In this document: positions 7,554-16,830 of the stretch, piece by piece
Layout: every line of letters begins with the position of its first letter
Position numbering within the stretch: the first letter of the stretch is position 1
Source: Alphaproteobacteria bacterium
GTDB lineage: Bacteria > Pseudomonadota > Alphaproteobacteria > JAJUGE01
Assembly (NCBI GenBank): GCA_029268305.1
Contig: JAJUGE010000014.1
Coordinates: 1 to 48,696, forward strand
DNA length: 48,696 nucleotides
Direction: 5' to 3'
Notes under the pieces: model-generated
Database searches by the model: none
The model's input: only the letters and a program-made list of their open reading frames with translations
What the model was told of the DNA's origin: nothing
Position numbers and translations under genes: made by a program

Positions 7554-8840
7554 TTGACCCCATCCGCGCGGCTCGCCGCCGTCATCGAGATTCTGGACGA
7601 GATCGCGAGCCGGCCCGGACCGGCCGATGCGATCTTCGCCAATTATGTGCGTGCCCGCCGCTTCATCGGCTCCAAGGACCGGGCCGACATAGCCGAGCGC
7701 GTGTTTGGCATCTTCCGCCGGCGCGCCCGCCTCGCCTGGTGGCTGGAGCGACACGGTGCGCCGCTCACCGCGCGCCTGCTAGTTCTCGCCGATCTGCTCG
7801 TCGTCCAGGGGATCGGCCCGGATCGGCTGCATGCGCTGTTCGGCGGCGGCCGCTACGAGCCTGCTCCGCTGCGGCCCGAGGAAGCCGCCCTCGGCGGAGC
7901 GCTCGCCGGCAAGCCGCTCGAGCACGAGGAGATGCCGGAGCGGGTGCGACTCGAATGCCCCGAATGGGCGGAACAGGCGCTGCGGTCGAGTCTCGGCGCT
8001 TCGTTCGCCACGGAGCTTCGCGCACTGCAGGCGCCGGCTGCGGTCGATCTGCGGGTGAACGTGCTGAAGGCGAGCCGCGACGAGGCACGATCGGCTCTGG
8101 CCCGGGACGGCATCGTCACGGTGCCGACCGGCCTTTCACCCTGGGGCCTGCGAGCCGAGGGGCGGCCGGCGATCTCGGCGACCACGGCCTTCCGCGACGG
8201 ACTGGTCGAGGTTCAGGACGAAGGCTCGCAGATCCTGGCATACCTGCTCGACGCTCGCCCCGGCATGCAGGCTGTCGACTTCTGCGCCGGTGCCGGCGGC
8301 AAGACGCTGGCGATCGCCGCGACCATGGCGAACAAGGGCCGCGTGATCGCATGCGACATCTCCGGCCGCCGGCTGGACCGCGCCGGCATCCGCCTCCGCC
8401 GCGCTGGCGCCCACAATGTGGAGCGTCGCCCGCTCAAGACCGAGCGCGACCCCTGGGTCAAGCGCCACAAGGGCATGTTCGACCGGGTTCTGGTCGACGC
8501 GCCCTGCAGCGGCGTCGGCACGTGGCGCCGCAACCCGGACGCGCGCTGGAACCGTCTCGGCCCCGATCTCGACGAACTGGCCGCCTTGCAGCGGTCGATC
8601 CTCACCAGCGCGGCGCGTCTCGTGAAGCCGGGCGGGCGGCTGCTGTATGCCACCTGTTCGATGCTCCGGCGCGAGAACGAGGATTGCGTCGACGCTTTTC
8701 TCCAGGAGCATCCCGGGTTCCGCCCCGTTCCGCCTCCTGCCGGGCTTTCGTGCGGAAGCGACAAGTGGCTGCGTCTGACGCCGGCGCGCCATGGCACCGA
8801 CGGCTTCTTCGCCGCACTGATGGAGCGTTCGCCAGCCTAG
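7554..8840 (+). CDS. rsmB: RsmB/NOP-family rRNA (cytosine-C5) methyltransferase
   Basis: SAM-dependent RNA m5C methyltransferase, most like RsmB, which modifies C967 of 16S rRNA. The 428 residues contain an N-terminal NusB-like RNA-binding helical domain (about 1-140) and a C-terminal Rossmann methyltransferase. Motifs seen are DFCAGAGGKTLAIAA (SAM binding), VDAPCSGVGTWRRNP (motif IV with its cysteine) and LLYATCSMLRRENED (motif VI with the catalytic TCS cysteine). The start is a TTG at 7554, after AGAAG; the in-frame sequence before it overlaps the XRE gene and does not look like the family. It is the fourth gene in a tight plus-strand row. Confidence 0.9.
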   Translation: MTPSARLAAVIEILDEIASRPGPADAIFANYVRARRFIGSKDRADIAERVFGIFRRRARLAWWLERHGAPLTARLLVLADLLVVQGIGPDRLHALFGGGRYEPAPLRPEEAALGGALAGKPLEHEEMPERVRLECPEWAEQALRSSLGASFATELRALQAPAAVDLRVNVLKASRDEARSALARDGIVTVPTGLSPWGLRAEGRPAISATTAFRDGLVEVQDEGSQILAYLLDARPGMQAVDFCAGAGGKTLAIAATMANKGRVIACDISGRRLDRAGIRLRRAGAHNVERRPLKTERDPWVKRHKGMFDRVLVDAPCSGVGTWRRNPDARWNRLGPDLDELAALQRSILTSAARLVKPGGRLLYATCSMLRRENEDCVDAFLQEHPGFRPVPPPAGLSCGSDKWLRLTPARHGTDGFFAALMERSPA

Positions 8841-8894
8841 CCGCGTAACAAGCGGGTTTCGACGCACGCTGTCGGCCGGTACGCTCCCACGAGC

Positions 8895-10154
8895 ATGGTG
8901 CAAGGATCCTACCACGGCTGGCGTGTCGTTCTCGTCGCCTTCCTGCTCGCCTTCTTCGCCTGGGCGCTCGGCTTCTATGGCCCCGGGATCTACCTCGCCG
9001 CACTCCGCGACCTGCACGGATGGTCGATCGCGTCGATTTCGTCCGCCATCACCCTGTATTACCTCGCAGGGGGTGTCGCGATCCTCTCGCTCGGCAGCCT
9101 GATGGAGCGATTCGGCCAACGCCGCGTGGTCGCGGCCGGCACGCTGATCATGGCCGCGGGCGTGTCGTCGCTCGGCCTCGCGGCCGAGCCGTGGCACGTA
9201 TACGCGGGCTTTCTCGTGATGTCGCTCGGCTGGGCGTGCATGAGCGGGGCCGCCGTGAACGCGATCATCGCGGTCTGGTTCGATCGCAGGCGCGGGCTCG
9301 CGGTCAGTCTCGCCCTGAACGGTGCCAGTTTCGGTGGCGTGGCCGGAGCACCGCTGCTCATCATGCTGATCGAGGCGGCGGGGTTCGCCACCGCCGTCCT
9401 CGTCGTCAGCACCGCCGCCGTGCTCACGCTCGTTCCAGCCGTCGCCCTGGTCCTGCGCCCGCCGCAACCGCGAGAGCTGGAAGTCGAGTGTCGCGAAGTC
9501 GCCGCCTCGGAAAGGGCGGCCATGGAAATCCCCTGGCAGGGAGGAAAGGTCTTCGCTTCCGCGCGCTTTCAGACGGTGGCTGTCCCCTTCGCCCTCGGCC
9601 TATTCGCGCAGGTGGGCTTTCTCACCCATCAGGTCGCCTTCCTGTCCCCGAGGATCGGCGTCGCGGCAGCGGGGTGGGCGGTGAGCCTGACCACTACCGC
9701 CGCCATCGCCGGGCGGCTCGGGACCGGGCTGTTCGTAGACAGGATCGATCCGCGTACCGCCGCCTGCGGCAACTTTCTGGTCCAGAGCGCGGGCCTGATC
9801 CTGCTTCTGGCCGTCGATGCCCGTTGGGCGCTCTACACGGGATGTCTGCTCGTCGGGCTCGGGGTCGGCAACCTGATCAGCCTGCCGCCGCTCGTCGTCC
9901 AGCGGGAGTTTCCGGCTGCCCACTTTGCCCGGGTGGTCGGAATGATGGTCGGGTTCAACCAGTTCGCATTCGCCTTCGGCCCGGGCGGCCTCGGCATTCT
10001 CCGCGACTGGTCAGGTTCGTACGACGCCGTGCTGATGGTCTGTCTCGGTCTGGAGATCCTGGCCGCCGCGATCGTCCTGCGACGGCCGAAGCCAGGCGTC
10101 GATACCGACAGAGGCGTGCACGAAGAGTGCGCGAGATCGCGCCTCAACGGTTGA
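8895..10154 (+). CDS. Major facilitator superfamily transporter
   Basis: A 419-residue, 12-helix inner-membrane transporter. The N-terminal GWRVVLVAFLLAFFAWALGF and the loop MERFGQRRVV (MFS motif A variant) are typical; a cytoplasmic loop around residues 195-220 separates the two halves. The arrangement resembles the monocarboxylate/oxalate-formate branch, so an organic acid is a possible substrate, and the nearby lut genes make lactate worth testing, but rsmB lies between and nothing proves it. The 3' end overlaps the convergent fluoride-channel gene by 11 bases. Confidence 0.85.
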   Translation: MVQGSYHGWRVVLVAFLLAFFAWALGFYGPGIYLAALRDLHGWSIASISSAITLYYLAGGVAILSLGSLMERFGQRRVVAAGTLIMAAGVSSLGLAAEPWHVYAGFLVMSLGWACMSGAAVNAIIAVWFDRRRGLAVSLALNGASFGGVAGAPLLIMLIEAAGFATAVLVVSTAAVLTLVPAVALVLRPPQPRELEVECREVAASERAAMEIPWQGGKVFASARFQTVAVPFALGLFAQVGFLTHQVAFLSPRIGVAAAGWAVSLTTTAAIAGRLGTGLFVDRIDPRTAACGNFLVQSAGLILLLAVDARWALYTGCLLVGLGVGNLISLPPLVVQREFPAAHFARVVGMMVGFNQFAFAFGPGGLGILRDWSGSYDAVLMVCLGLEILAAAIVLRRPKPGVDTDRGVHEECARSRLNG

Positions 10155-10530
10155 GCTGCACGCCCACGGTGTGACCGAGCCAGACTCCCAGCATGCAGAG
10201 CGCGACGGAGGCGACAATGTTCACCGCCGCCGCCAGCCACTCGCCGTCGTTGAACAGCGCGAACGTCTGAAGGCTGAACGACGAGAAGGTCGTGAACCCG
10301 CCGAGCAGCCCGACCGCCACGAACTGGCGCGCTTCCTGCGGAAGCAGCCAGCGACCCTCCGCTGCGCTGAGCGTCGCGAACAGACCGATCGCCACCGAAC
10401 CCACGACGTTCACCGCGAGGGTCCCCCAAGGGAACGCCTCGCCGGCCCGGCTCGCGATCAGCCCGGAACACCAGTATCGCGCGGCGCCGCCGATGGCGCT
10501 TCCCAAGGCAACCCACAAGGTCGTAGTCAC
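10144..10530 (-). CDS. crcB: Fluoride channel Fluc/CrcB
   Basis: Small dual-topology membrane channel that exports fluoride. The 128 residues contain four hydrophobic helices. Hallmarks are GGAARYW (14-20), WGTLAVNVVGS (35-45, with the pore asparagine) and GGFTTFSSFSLQT (77-89). The start is GTG at 10530 preceded by GAGGGAAG; upstream in-frame sequence is not like the family. I see no recognisable fluoride riboswitch in the 280 bases upstream. Confidence 0.93.
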   Translation of the reverse strand: MTTTLWVALGSAIGGAARYWCSGLIASRAGEAFPWGTLAVNVVGSVAIGLFATLSAAEGRWLLPQEARQFVAVGLLGGFTTFSSFSLQTFALFNDGEWLAAAVNIVASVALCMLGVWLGHTVGVQLNR

Positions 10531-10692
10531 GCTCGCTTCCCTCTGCGTCCGTTGTCGATAACCCGCTCCTCCTACCGCGGCGAAGACGGCGTCGGAAAAA
10601 AATTCTGTCTTGCAGCGATAATCCACCGGCGGCCGGCTGCTAAGGCATTGAACATGGCCGCCGCTCTGCCCATGTCGCACGTACTTCCAGAC

Positions 10693-10736
10693 GATCCGCC
10701 GGGGCCGGGGCGGATCAACCCAGACCGGATTTTTTT
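10693..10736 (+). terminator. Hairpin plus T-run in the terC leader, possible attenuator
   Basis: GATCCGCC (10693-10700) pairs with GGCGGATC (10709-10716) around an 8-base loop, and a run of seven T (10730-10736) follows 13 bases later. It lies 74 bases before the TerC start and after no plus-strand gene, so it would act within the terC leader if used. The spacing between stem and T-run is too long for a textbook terminator. I did not recognise the yybP-ykoY manganese riboswitch core. Confidence 0.3.
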
Positions 10737-10809
10737 CGGCGAAGGCCTTGCCTGAGCCGTTACGCAGATTCTCATCCGGCTCGGCCTGGCCGGCAGTTGG
10801 TCAGGATGC

Positions 10810-11451
10810 ATGCTGGAAATCATTACGGTGGGTGAGCTCACGGCGCTTCTATCGGTGCTCGCGATCGATATTGCGCTGGCCGGTGACAACGCGATCGTCG
10901 TCGGCATGGCGGCCGCCGGTCTCGAACCAGAGCTCAGACGCCGCGCGATATTCATCGGCATCGCCGCCGCCGCCATCTTGCGGATCATCTTCGCCGCCTT
11001 CACGGTTCAGCTGCTGCAGATCATCGGGCTGATGGTGGCGGGCGGGCTCCTGCTGCTCTGGGTCTCGTGGAAGCTGTGGCGAGAGCTGCGAGAAAACGCC
11101 GCGCAACAAGAAGAGGTCGCGGTCGAGCACCTCGAAGACGAGAGGGACGACGCCAATTCCGGAGCGAAACCGCGGAAGTCCATGCGTGAGGCGGTGACGC
11201 AGATCCTCGTGGCGGACGTGACGATGTCGCTGGACAACGTCATCGCGGTTGCCGGCGCAGCCCGCGAGCATGCATGGGTGCTGATCGTCGGCCTGGCGCT
11301 CTCGGTGGCGTTGATGGGCTTCGCCGCCACCTTCATCGCCCGCCTCCTCCACCGCTTCAGCTGGATCGCCTATGTCGGTCTGGCGATCATCGTCTATGTC
11401 GCCATTACGATGATCTGGGACGGCAGTCTCGAAGTCATGGCGGTCATGTGA
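10810..11451 (+). CDS. TerC-family membrane protein (YjbE type)
   Basis: A 213-residue integral membrane protein of the TerC family, whose members export manganese or calcium or support metal loading of exported proteins. Two repeated metal-binding motifs are present: DIALAGDN (20-27) and DVTMSLDNVIAVAG in the second half. A charged cytoplasmic loop of about 45 residues (EEVAVEHLEDERDD) divides the two three-helix halves. The start has AGGA at the right distance. It is divergent from crcB, so the two ion-export genes share a 279-base control region. Confidence 0.9.
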   Translation: MLEIITVGELTALLSVLAIDIALAGDNAIVVGMAAAGLEPELRRRAIFIGIAAAAILRIIFAAFTVQLLQIIGLMVAGGLLLLWVSWKLWRELRENAAQQEEVAVEHLEDERDDANSGAKPRKSMREAVTQILVADVTMSLDNVIAVAGAAREHAWVLIVGLALSVALMGFAATFIARLLHRFSWIAYVGLAIIVYVAITMIWDGSLEVMAVM

Positions 11452-11540
11452 ACCCGGGTGCATTCCTGGGGCCGCGGTTCTGCGCTAGATTGTTGGGATG
11501 CGGCGACGTGGGTCGGATCAGGGGTGGGAGGAACTTCGGA

Positions 11541-11837
11541 TTGAAAAAGGTGGCGATCCTCGCGGGCGGCGTGCTCGCACTCACGGCTTGCGCTGCTCCC
11601 CAGGACAGCCTCGTAACGGGCGAAGGGCAGACGTTCGCGTACGTCGACGAGAGCTATGACCTGTTTCCGAACCGCCAGGAGCAGGGCGAGGCGTGGCGCC
11701 GGCAGGCGCTCGCGCGGGAACTGGCGGCGGCGGGTCTCTGCGCTTCCGGCTATTCGCTCACCGATCGGGCCGAAAGCCAGGCCGAGAACCGGTTCGGCGG
11801 CGGCCTATACCGCGTAACCTATCAGGGACATTGCTGA
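11541..11837 (+). CDS. Small putative lipoprotein
   Basis: A 98-residue protein with a lipoprotein signal: KKVAILAGG, a hydrophobic run and the lipobox LTAC with cysteine at residue 17. The mature part is hydrophilic with three further cysteines/aromatics near the end (GLCASGYSLTDRAE, VTYQGHC). I do not recognise the family. The TTG start at 11541 is chosen for the strong GGGAGGAA ribosome site nine bases upstream. It is convergent with acs. Confidence 0.65.
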   Translation: MKKVAILAGGVLALTACAAPQDSLVTGEGQTFAYVDESYDLFPNRQEQGEAWRRQALARELAAAGLCASGYSLTDRAESQAENRFGGGLYRVTYQGHC

Positions 11838-11912
11838 GCGCCGGTAGACCGGCCGCACCCCACCGCTCCCGAGGAGGAACCTCGAAGAGCGACGTAGGGG
11901 CCCGGCCGTCCG

Positions 11913-13850
11913 TCAGCGGTTCATGCGTTGCTCGACCAAGTCACTGACCACACCGGGCTCTGCCAGCGTCGAGATGTCGCCCAGATTGGAATAATCGTTC
12001 TCGGCGATCTTCCGCAGAATACGGCGCATGATCTTGCCCGAGCGGGTCTTCGGCAGGCTCGGTGCCCATTGAATCAGATCGGGCGAAGCGATCGGGCCGA
12101 TCTCGTGCCGCACCCATTGGACGAGCTCCTTGTGTAGCTCCTCGCTCGGCTCCTCGCCGGCGACGAGCGTCACATACGCATAGATCCCCTGGCCCTTGAT
12201 GTCGTGGGGGTAACCGACCACGGCGGCTTCCGCCACCTTCGGATGCGCGACGAGCGCGCTCTCGACCTCGGCGGTGCCCAGCCGGTGGCCGGAGACGTTG
12301 ATGACGTCATCGACGCGGCCGGTGATCCACCAGTAGCCGTCCTCGTCGCGGCGTGCGCCGTCGCCGGTGAAATACCGGCCCGGGAACATCGTGAAATAGG
12401 TATCGATGAATCGTTGATGGTCGCCGTAGACCGTCCGCATCTGACCGGGCCAGGAATCCTGGAGGCATAGATTGCCCGCGGCCGCCCCCTCCAGTTCCTT
12501 TCCGCTGTCGTCGACAATCGCCGGCCGCACGCCGAAGAACGGCAGGGTCGCGGAGCCGGGCTTGAGGTCGATCGCACCCGGCAGAGGTGTGATGAGTATT
12601 CCGCCCGTTTCCGTCTGCCACCAGGTATCGACGATCGGGCAACGCCGCTCGCCAACCACATTGTAGTACCAGAGCCATGCTTCCGGGTTGATCGGCTCAC
12701 CGACGCTGCCGAGCAGCCGCAGGCTCTTTCGGCTGGCCTTCTTCACGGGCCCCTCGCCCTCTCGCATCAATGCGCGGATCGCGGTAGGAGCGGTATAGAA
12801 GATCGAGACACGATGTTTGTCGCAGACCTGCCAGAAGCGGCTGGCGTCGGGGTAGTTCGGCACGCCCTCGAACATCAGCGAGGTGGCGCCATTGGCGAGC
12901 GGTCCGTAAAGGATATAGCTGTGACCGGTGACCCAGCCGACGTCGGCCGTGCACCAGTAAACCTCGCCGTCCCGATAGTCGAACACGTATTGATGCGTCA
13001 TCGAGACGAACACCATGTACCCGCCGGTCGTGTGCAGCACGCCCTTCGGCTTTCCGGTCGAACCGGACGTGTAGAGGATGAACAGCGGGTCCTCCGCGTT
13101 CATCTCCTCCGGCGGGCAGTCTTCCGAGGCCGATTCCATCAGTTCGTGATACCAGCGGTCGCGGCCTTCCCGGAAAGGGATCTCTCCGCCCGTATGGCGC
13201 ACAACGACGCATGTCGTGCAGGAGGGAGCCTCTTCCAGCGCTTCGTCCGTATTCGCCTTGAGCGGAATCTTGCGCCCGCCGCGCACACCCTCGTCGGCGG
13301 TGATGACGATGCTGCTGTCGCAATCCTGGATCCGACCCGCAAGCGCTTCGGGCGAGAACCCGCCGAACACGACGGAATGGATGGCGCCGATGCGCGCGCA
13401 GGCGAGCACGGCGACGGCAATCTCCGGGATCATCGGCAGGTAGATCGTCACCCGATCGCCCTTCCGGACACCCAGCGACTTCAGGACGTTCGCGAACTTG
13501 CAGACTTGGCGGTGCAGCTCGCGATAGGTGATCTTCTTGTCGACCGAGGGGTCGTCCCCCTCCCAGATGATCGCGGTCTGATCGCCCCGTTTCTCCAGAT
13601 GCCGGTCGAGGCAATTGTAGGAGGCGTTCAGCGTGCCGTCATAGAACCAGCGGATGTGCAGATCGGATTTGTCGTAGGACACGTCCTTGATCTTCGAGTA
13701 GGGCTTGAACCAGTCGATCCGCTTGCCGTGCTCTCCCCAGAAGCCCTCGGGATCCTCGATCGACTGCCGGTACATCCGATCGTAACCGGCCTTGTCGACA
13801 ATGGCAGACTTCGCGAAGGCTTCCGGAACCGGGATTCGCTCGTCGGACAT
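11913..13850 (-). CDS. acs: Acetyl-CoA synthetase
   Basis: AMP-forming acetate-CoA ligase, converting acetate, ATP and CoA to acetyl-CoA. The 645-residue length is standard. Motifs are the ATP P-loop [11 protein letters not shown] (260-270), [30 protein letters not shown] and the C-terminal [11 protein letters not shown], whose K606 is the catalytic lysine that protein acetylation silences. The start at 13850 gives the family N-terminus. The gene lies 137 bases downstream of a sensor kinase on the same strand and could be read through from it. Confidence 0.96.
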   Translation of the reverse strand: MSDERIPVPEAFAKSAIVDKAGYDRMYRQSIEDPEGFWGEHGKRIDWFKPYSKIKDVSYDKSDLHIRWFYDGTLNASYNCLDRHLEKRGDQTAIIWEGDDPSVDKKITYRELHRQVCKFANVLKSLGVRKGDRVTIYLPMIPEIAVAVLACARIGAIHSVVFGGFSPEALAGRIQDCDSSIVITADEGVRGGRKIPLKANTDEALEEAPSCTTCVVVRHTGGEIPFREGRDRWYHELMESASEDCPPEEMNAEDPLFILYTSGSTGKPKGVLHTTGGYMVFVSMTHQYVFDYRDGEVYWCTADVGWVTGHSYILYGPLANGATSLMFEGVPNYPDASRFWQVCDKHRVSIFYTAPTAIRALMREGEGPVKKASRKSLRLLGSVGEPINPEAWLWYYNVVGERRCPIVDTWWQTETGGILITPLPGAIDLKPGSATLPFFGVRPAIVDDSGKELEGAAAGNLCLQDSWPGQMRTVYGDHQRFIDTYFTMFPGRYFTGDGARRDEDGYWWITGRVDDVINVSGHRLGTAEVESALVAHPKVAEAAVVGYPHDIKGQGIYAYVTLVAGEEPSEELHKELVQWVRHEIGPIASPDLIQWAPSLPKTRSGKIMRRILRKIAENDYSNLGDISTLAEPGVVSDLVEQRMNR

Positions 13851-13987
13851 GGCTCAGACGCTCCTCTCACCGCATTTTCCGGGCGAGTATGGGAGAGATG
13901 CCGCGGCCAGACAAGGCGGCGGCCGGATGCCCTCCGGCGCGGCGCCCTTGCCGACAGACCAGAGGGCGCCTGACAGAATGATGCAGC

Positions 13988-16417
13988 TCAGCCCGTCGCG
14001 CGTTTCACGGTCGTGGCGGCCCTCTTTGCGGCCGCCATAGCGCGCGCGAGCTCGTCGCGGGCGAACGGCTTGCGGACCACGGGGACATGGTCCCGCCTCC
14101 CGAGTTGTCCGGCTTCCGGATCACCGAACCCGGTGCAGAAGACCACCGGGACACCGAAGCTTTCGAGAAGGTCCGCCACCGGGAAGACAGCTTGCCCCTG
14201 CAGGTCGACATCGAGGAGCGCGAGGTCGACAGGCTCGGCCAGCGCCAGACGCGCCGCTGCGTCGAGCTGTGCCGCCGGGCCGATGACATCGCAACCGAAC
14301 TCTTTCAGCAGGTCGACCAGCTCGAGAGCCACGGCGGCATTGTCCTCGGCGAGAAGCACCCGCATCCCCTGAAACTGCCGTGTCCGTGTGAGCGGCTCCG
14401 GCGTGGTGGAAGGGACGACCAAGTTCGAACCGCGGGTGACGTGACGAGGCGGAATGCGGATCACGGCTTCCAAGCCTTTTTCTTGCCACCTCGTCTCGAG
14501 CTCCCCGCCGAGCTGGCCTTCTATCGTCGACCGGATCAAGGACGAGCCGAAGCCGCTTCTCGACGGTGCCTCGATCTTGCGGCCGGCGGTCTCGCTCCAC
14601 AGGAGCTCCAGTGATCCGTCGCCTTGCCGGATCTTCCACGTGACCATCAGTTCTCCCTGAGGGTTCGCCAATCCGCCGTACTTGGCCGCATTGGTGGCAA
14701 GCTCGTGTATGACCATGCCGATCGCCTGCGTGGCATCGGTCTGGAGAACGAGATCGGGACCTTCGACATGCAAGGTCGCACCGTTCACCGGTCGGTATGG
14801 CGCGAGCTCCTCCTCGATCAGGCTCCTCAGGTCCGCACCTTCCCACCGGCTCTTCGCCAGGAGCGTATGCGCGCGCGCCATCGCCGCCACACGCCCTTCG
14901 ACTGCCTGGATGAACTCCCGGATGGTTTCGGCCCGGGTGAGCCGAAGGATCGCCTGCACCACCGCGAGCGCGTTCTTGGCACGATGGTCGACCTCGCGAA
15001 TCAGCAGGTCCTGGGCCTGCTGCGTGCGAAGCTGCTCCGTCACGTCGCTGAACACGCTGAACACTCCGACGAGTTCGCCTTCTCCCGAGCGCTGCGGGAT
15101 CGCGGTGACCTTCAACCACCGGCGCTCGCCGCGCGTGGGGTTGTAGACGCCGAGCAACCGGTCACGAACGATGCTTCCGGTGCGTAACGCAACGAAGGTC
15201 GGCTGCTGATCGGGCAGGCATTCCCTCCCGTCCGCTTCTACCACCAGCCAACGGGGGTCACCGTGAGGTCGGTGCCTCATCTCGTTAGCGGTGAGCCCCA
15301 GTATCCCCTCGGACGCGGCATTCCCCGAGACGATCCGGCCTCGGGCATCGAAGTACAAGACGCCCTCGGTCAACGTCTCGAAGAGGGCGCGGAACCTTTC
15401 CTCGCTCTCCCGAAGCTCCGCCTCGGCCCGCTCGAGAGCGGCGACGTGCTCTTCCTTCGCGATCAGATTGCTCTCGGCCGCCCGGCGGCGCGTGATTTCC
15501 TGGTGCAGCAGGTTCTGACGTCGCATCGCGGCTCGGGCCGCCGCCGTCAGCATCAGGGTGATCACGGCCGCCAGGGCGGCAATGACCGCGATCTCGCGCC
15601 ACCACGCCTTCAGGACCGATGCCCGATCGAACCCGATCACGAGATAAGCCGGGAAAGTTCCGAGCCTCGCGTAGGAGTAGATTCGCTCCCGCCCGTCAGC
15701 TGCGGACCGCGCGACGTAAGTCCCGCTACCGTGACTTCCTATGCCCGAGAAAAAAGGGGACGCCGCAGGTATCTGTTGGGGGACCGTGCCGAGCCCCGGA
15801 AACCGGGCCAGGATCTTGCCGTCCTGGCGGAGAATTGACGCGACGTGAAGGTCGTCACCGAGGATGTCGCGCCAGAATGCCTCGAAGTAAGACAGAGAGA
15901 TCGTCACCAGGATCAGACCGTCGAAATCGCCATCGACGCTGGAGCGTCGCCTGCTGAGGTTGAAGTTCAGATTCCCCTTCAGGTAGCCGCGGATCATCTC
16001 CCCGAGGTGCGTGATGTCTCGTTCCTTCAAGATCCGGAAATACTCGCGGTCGGTCGGTTCGGTGTGCGGCACCGGAAAAAAATCCGCACTGTTCGCCGCC
16101 CTGCCCTCCGGCCGCACCAACCACAGGCCGTCGATGTGGGGAGAGCTGTCACGCATCGACCTGAGGAGTTCGTGAATCTCCGCCGATCGCTCTATGTCGT
16201 CCCAGCTCATGCCCGCGATACGGCCGTCGATCGAAGCGATCGCGCTCTCCTGCGCTTCGAAGACCCGGAGCGCGTGCTCGCGAAGAATGAACGCCGTTTG
16301 TCGAGAACGGACCTCGGCGTCGTCCAACACCTGATTGTAGGACCAGTAGCCCACCGCCCCCGCGACCGCTGTGGGGAGGACCAGCGAGGCGGCGAGAAGA
16401 AGCTTAAGCGGTCGCAC
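13988..16417 (-). CDS. Hybrid HWE sensor histidine kinase with C-terminal receiver
   Basis: An 809-residue membrane sensor. A first helix (6-25) and a second (275-297) bracket a periplasmic domain of about 250 residues that looks Cache-like (PTDREYFRIL, SRRRSSVDG). A coiled linker leads to a PAS domain (about 338-462). The kinase core has H478 in DHRAKNALAVVQAI, the N-box HELATNAAKYGG (571-582) and the WSE triplet (607-609) that defines HWE kinases. After a linker, a receiver domain (685-790) has D692, phosphoacceptor D736 in LLDVDLQG and K783. No output domain is present. The start is GTG at 16417; the upstream frame is closed by a stop five codons before it. It faces the glucan gene and precedes acs. 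Confidence 0.9.
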   Translation of the reverse strand: MRPLKLLLAASLVLPTAVAGAVGYWSYNQVLDDAEVRSRQTAFILREHALRVFEAQESAIASIDGRIAGMSWDDIERSAEIHELLRSMRDSSPHIDGLWLVRPEGRAANSADFFPVPHTEPTDREYFRILKERDITHLGEMIRGYLKGNLNFNLSRRRSSVDGDFDGLILVTISLSYFEAFWRDILGDDLHVASILRQDGKILARFPGLGTVPQQIPAASPFFSGIGSHGSGTYVARSAADGRERIYSYARLGTFPAYLVIGFDRASVLKAWWREIAVIAALAAVITLMLTAAARAAMRRQNLLHQEITRRRAAESNLIAKEEHVAALERAEAELRESEERFRALFETLTEGVLYFDARGRIVSGNAASEGILGLTANEMRHRPHGDPRWLVVEADGRECLPDQQPTFVALRTGSIVRDRLLGVYNPTRGERRWLKVTAIPQRSGEGELVGVFSVFSDVTEQLRTQQAQDLLIREVDHRAKNALAVVQAILRLTRAETIREFIQAVEGRVAAMARAHTLLAKSRWEGADLRSLIEEELAPYRPVNGATLHVEGPDLVLQTDATQAIGMVIHELATNAAKYGGLANPQGELMVTWKIRQGDGSLELLWSETAGRKIEAPSRSGFGSSLIRSTIEGQLGGELETRWQEKGLEAVIRIPPRHVTRGSNLVVPSTTPEPLTRTRQFQGMRVLLAEDNAAVALELVDLLKEFGCDVIGPAAQLDAAARLALAEPVDLALLDVDLQGQAVFPVADLLESFGVPVVFCTGFGDPEAGQLGRRDHVPVVRKPFARDELARAMAAAKRAATTVKRATG

Positions 16418-16830
16418 TGTTACCGCGGGCGCATGGTGGCGGCATCAGCTTTTGACGGTGCGGAAATTGAGAAGATCGGCAGTCGACTCATCTTCTGTGG
16501 TTCACGATCCTGTTGTGGATAAAGAACGATACGGAGGAAGTCCGCCTGCAACAACAGAATCAGCCGCCTCGCGGTGGTGCTGTAGCATTTTATTCCAAGC
16601 AAACGTTCGGAATTGTGCTGCCGATAGAGTTCTGCTGATCCCTTGGGCAGCGTAGATCGTCAGAAAAATTGCGGTTTGATGCCGTGCGACCCTCATATCG
16701 CAATCCGCGGGAACAGAATCGCCCCCGAAGCCGTCTTGTGCGGTCGTGGGGGAGCTTTATCGTTGCATTGCCCCTGGGCAATCATGCCACCCGCTTGCGA
16801 CCCGTCACGACCCTTGGAGAGGTTTCCAGG
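16418..16830. other. Divergent control region between the sensor kinase and opgG
   Basis: A 413-base gene-free stretch between divergent starts. It is somewhat less GC-rich than its surroundings. Apart from a possible EcfG-type promoter at 16710-16737 toward opgG I see no clear operator, RNA gene or small ORF with a ribosome site. Confidence 0.5.
16710..16737 (+). promoter_or_regulatory. Possible EcfG (general stress) promoter before opgG
   Basis: GGAAC at 16710-16714 is followed after 17 bases by CGTCTT (16732-16737), near the GGAAC-N16/17-CGTT pattern of alphaproteobacterial EcfG sigma factors. It ends 93 bases before the opgG start. The -10 half differs from consensus at one key base, so the call is weak. 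Confidence 0.25.

Noticed and set aside
10531..10809. yybP-ykoY manganese riboswitch or fluoride riboswitch
   Set aside because: Expected location, but I could not find the conserved cores of either RNA. Only a hairpin and T-run remain.
12813..13973. 386-residue plus-strand frame over acs
   Set aside because: Lies entirely antisense to a perfectly conserved acetyl-CoA synthetase; composition is typical of shadow translation.
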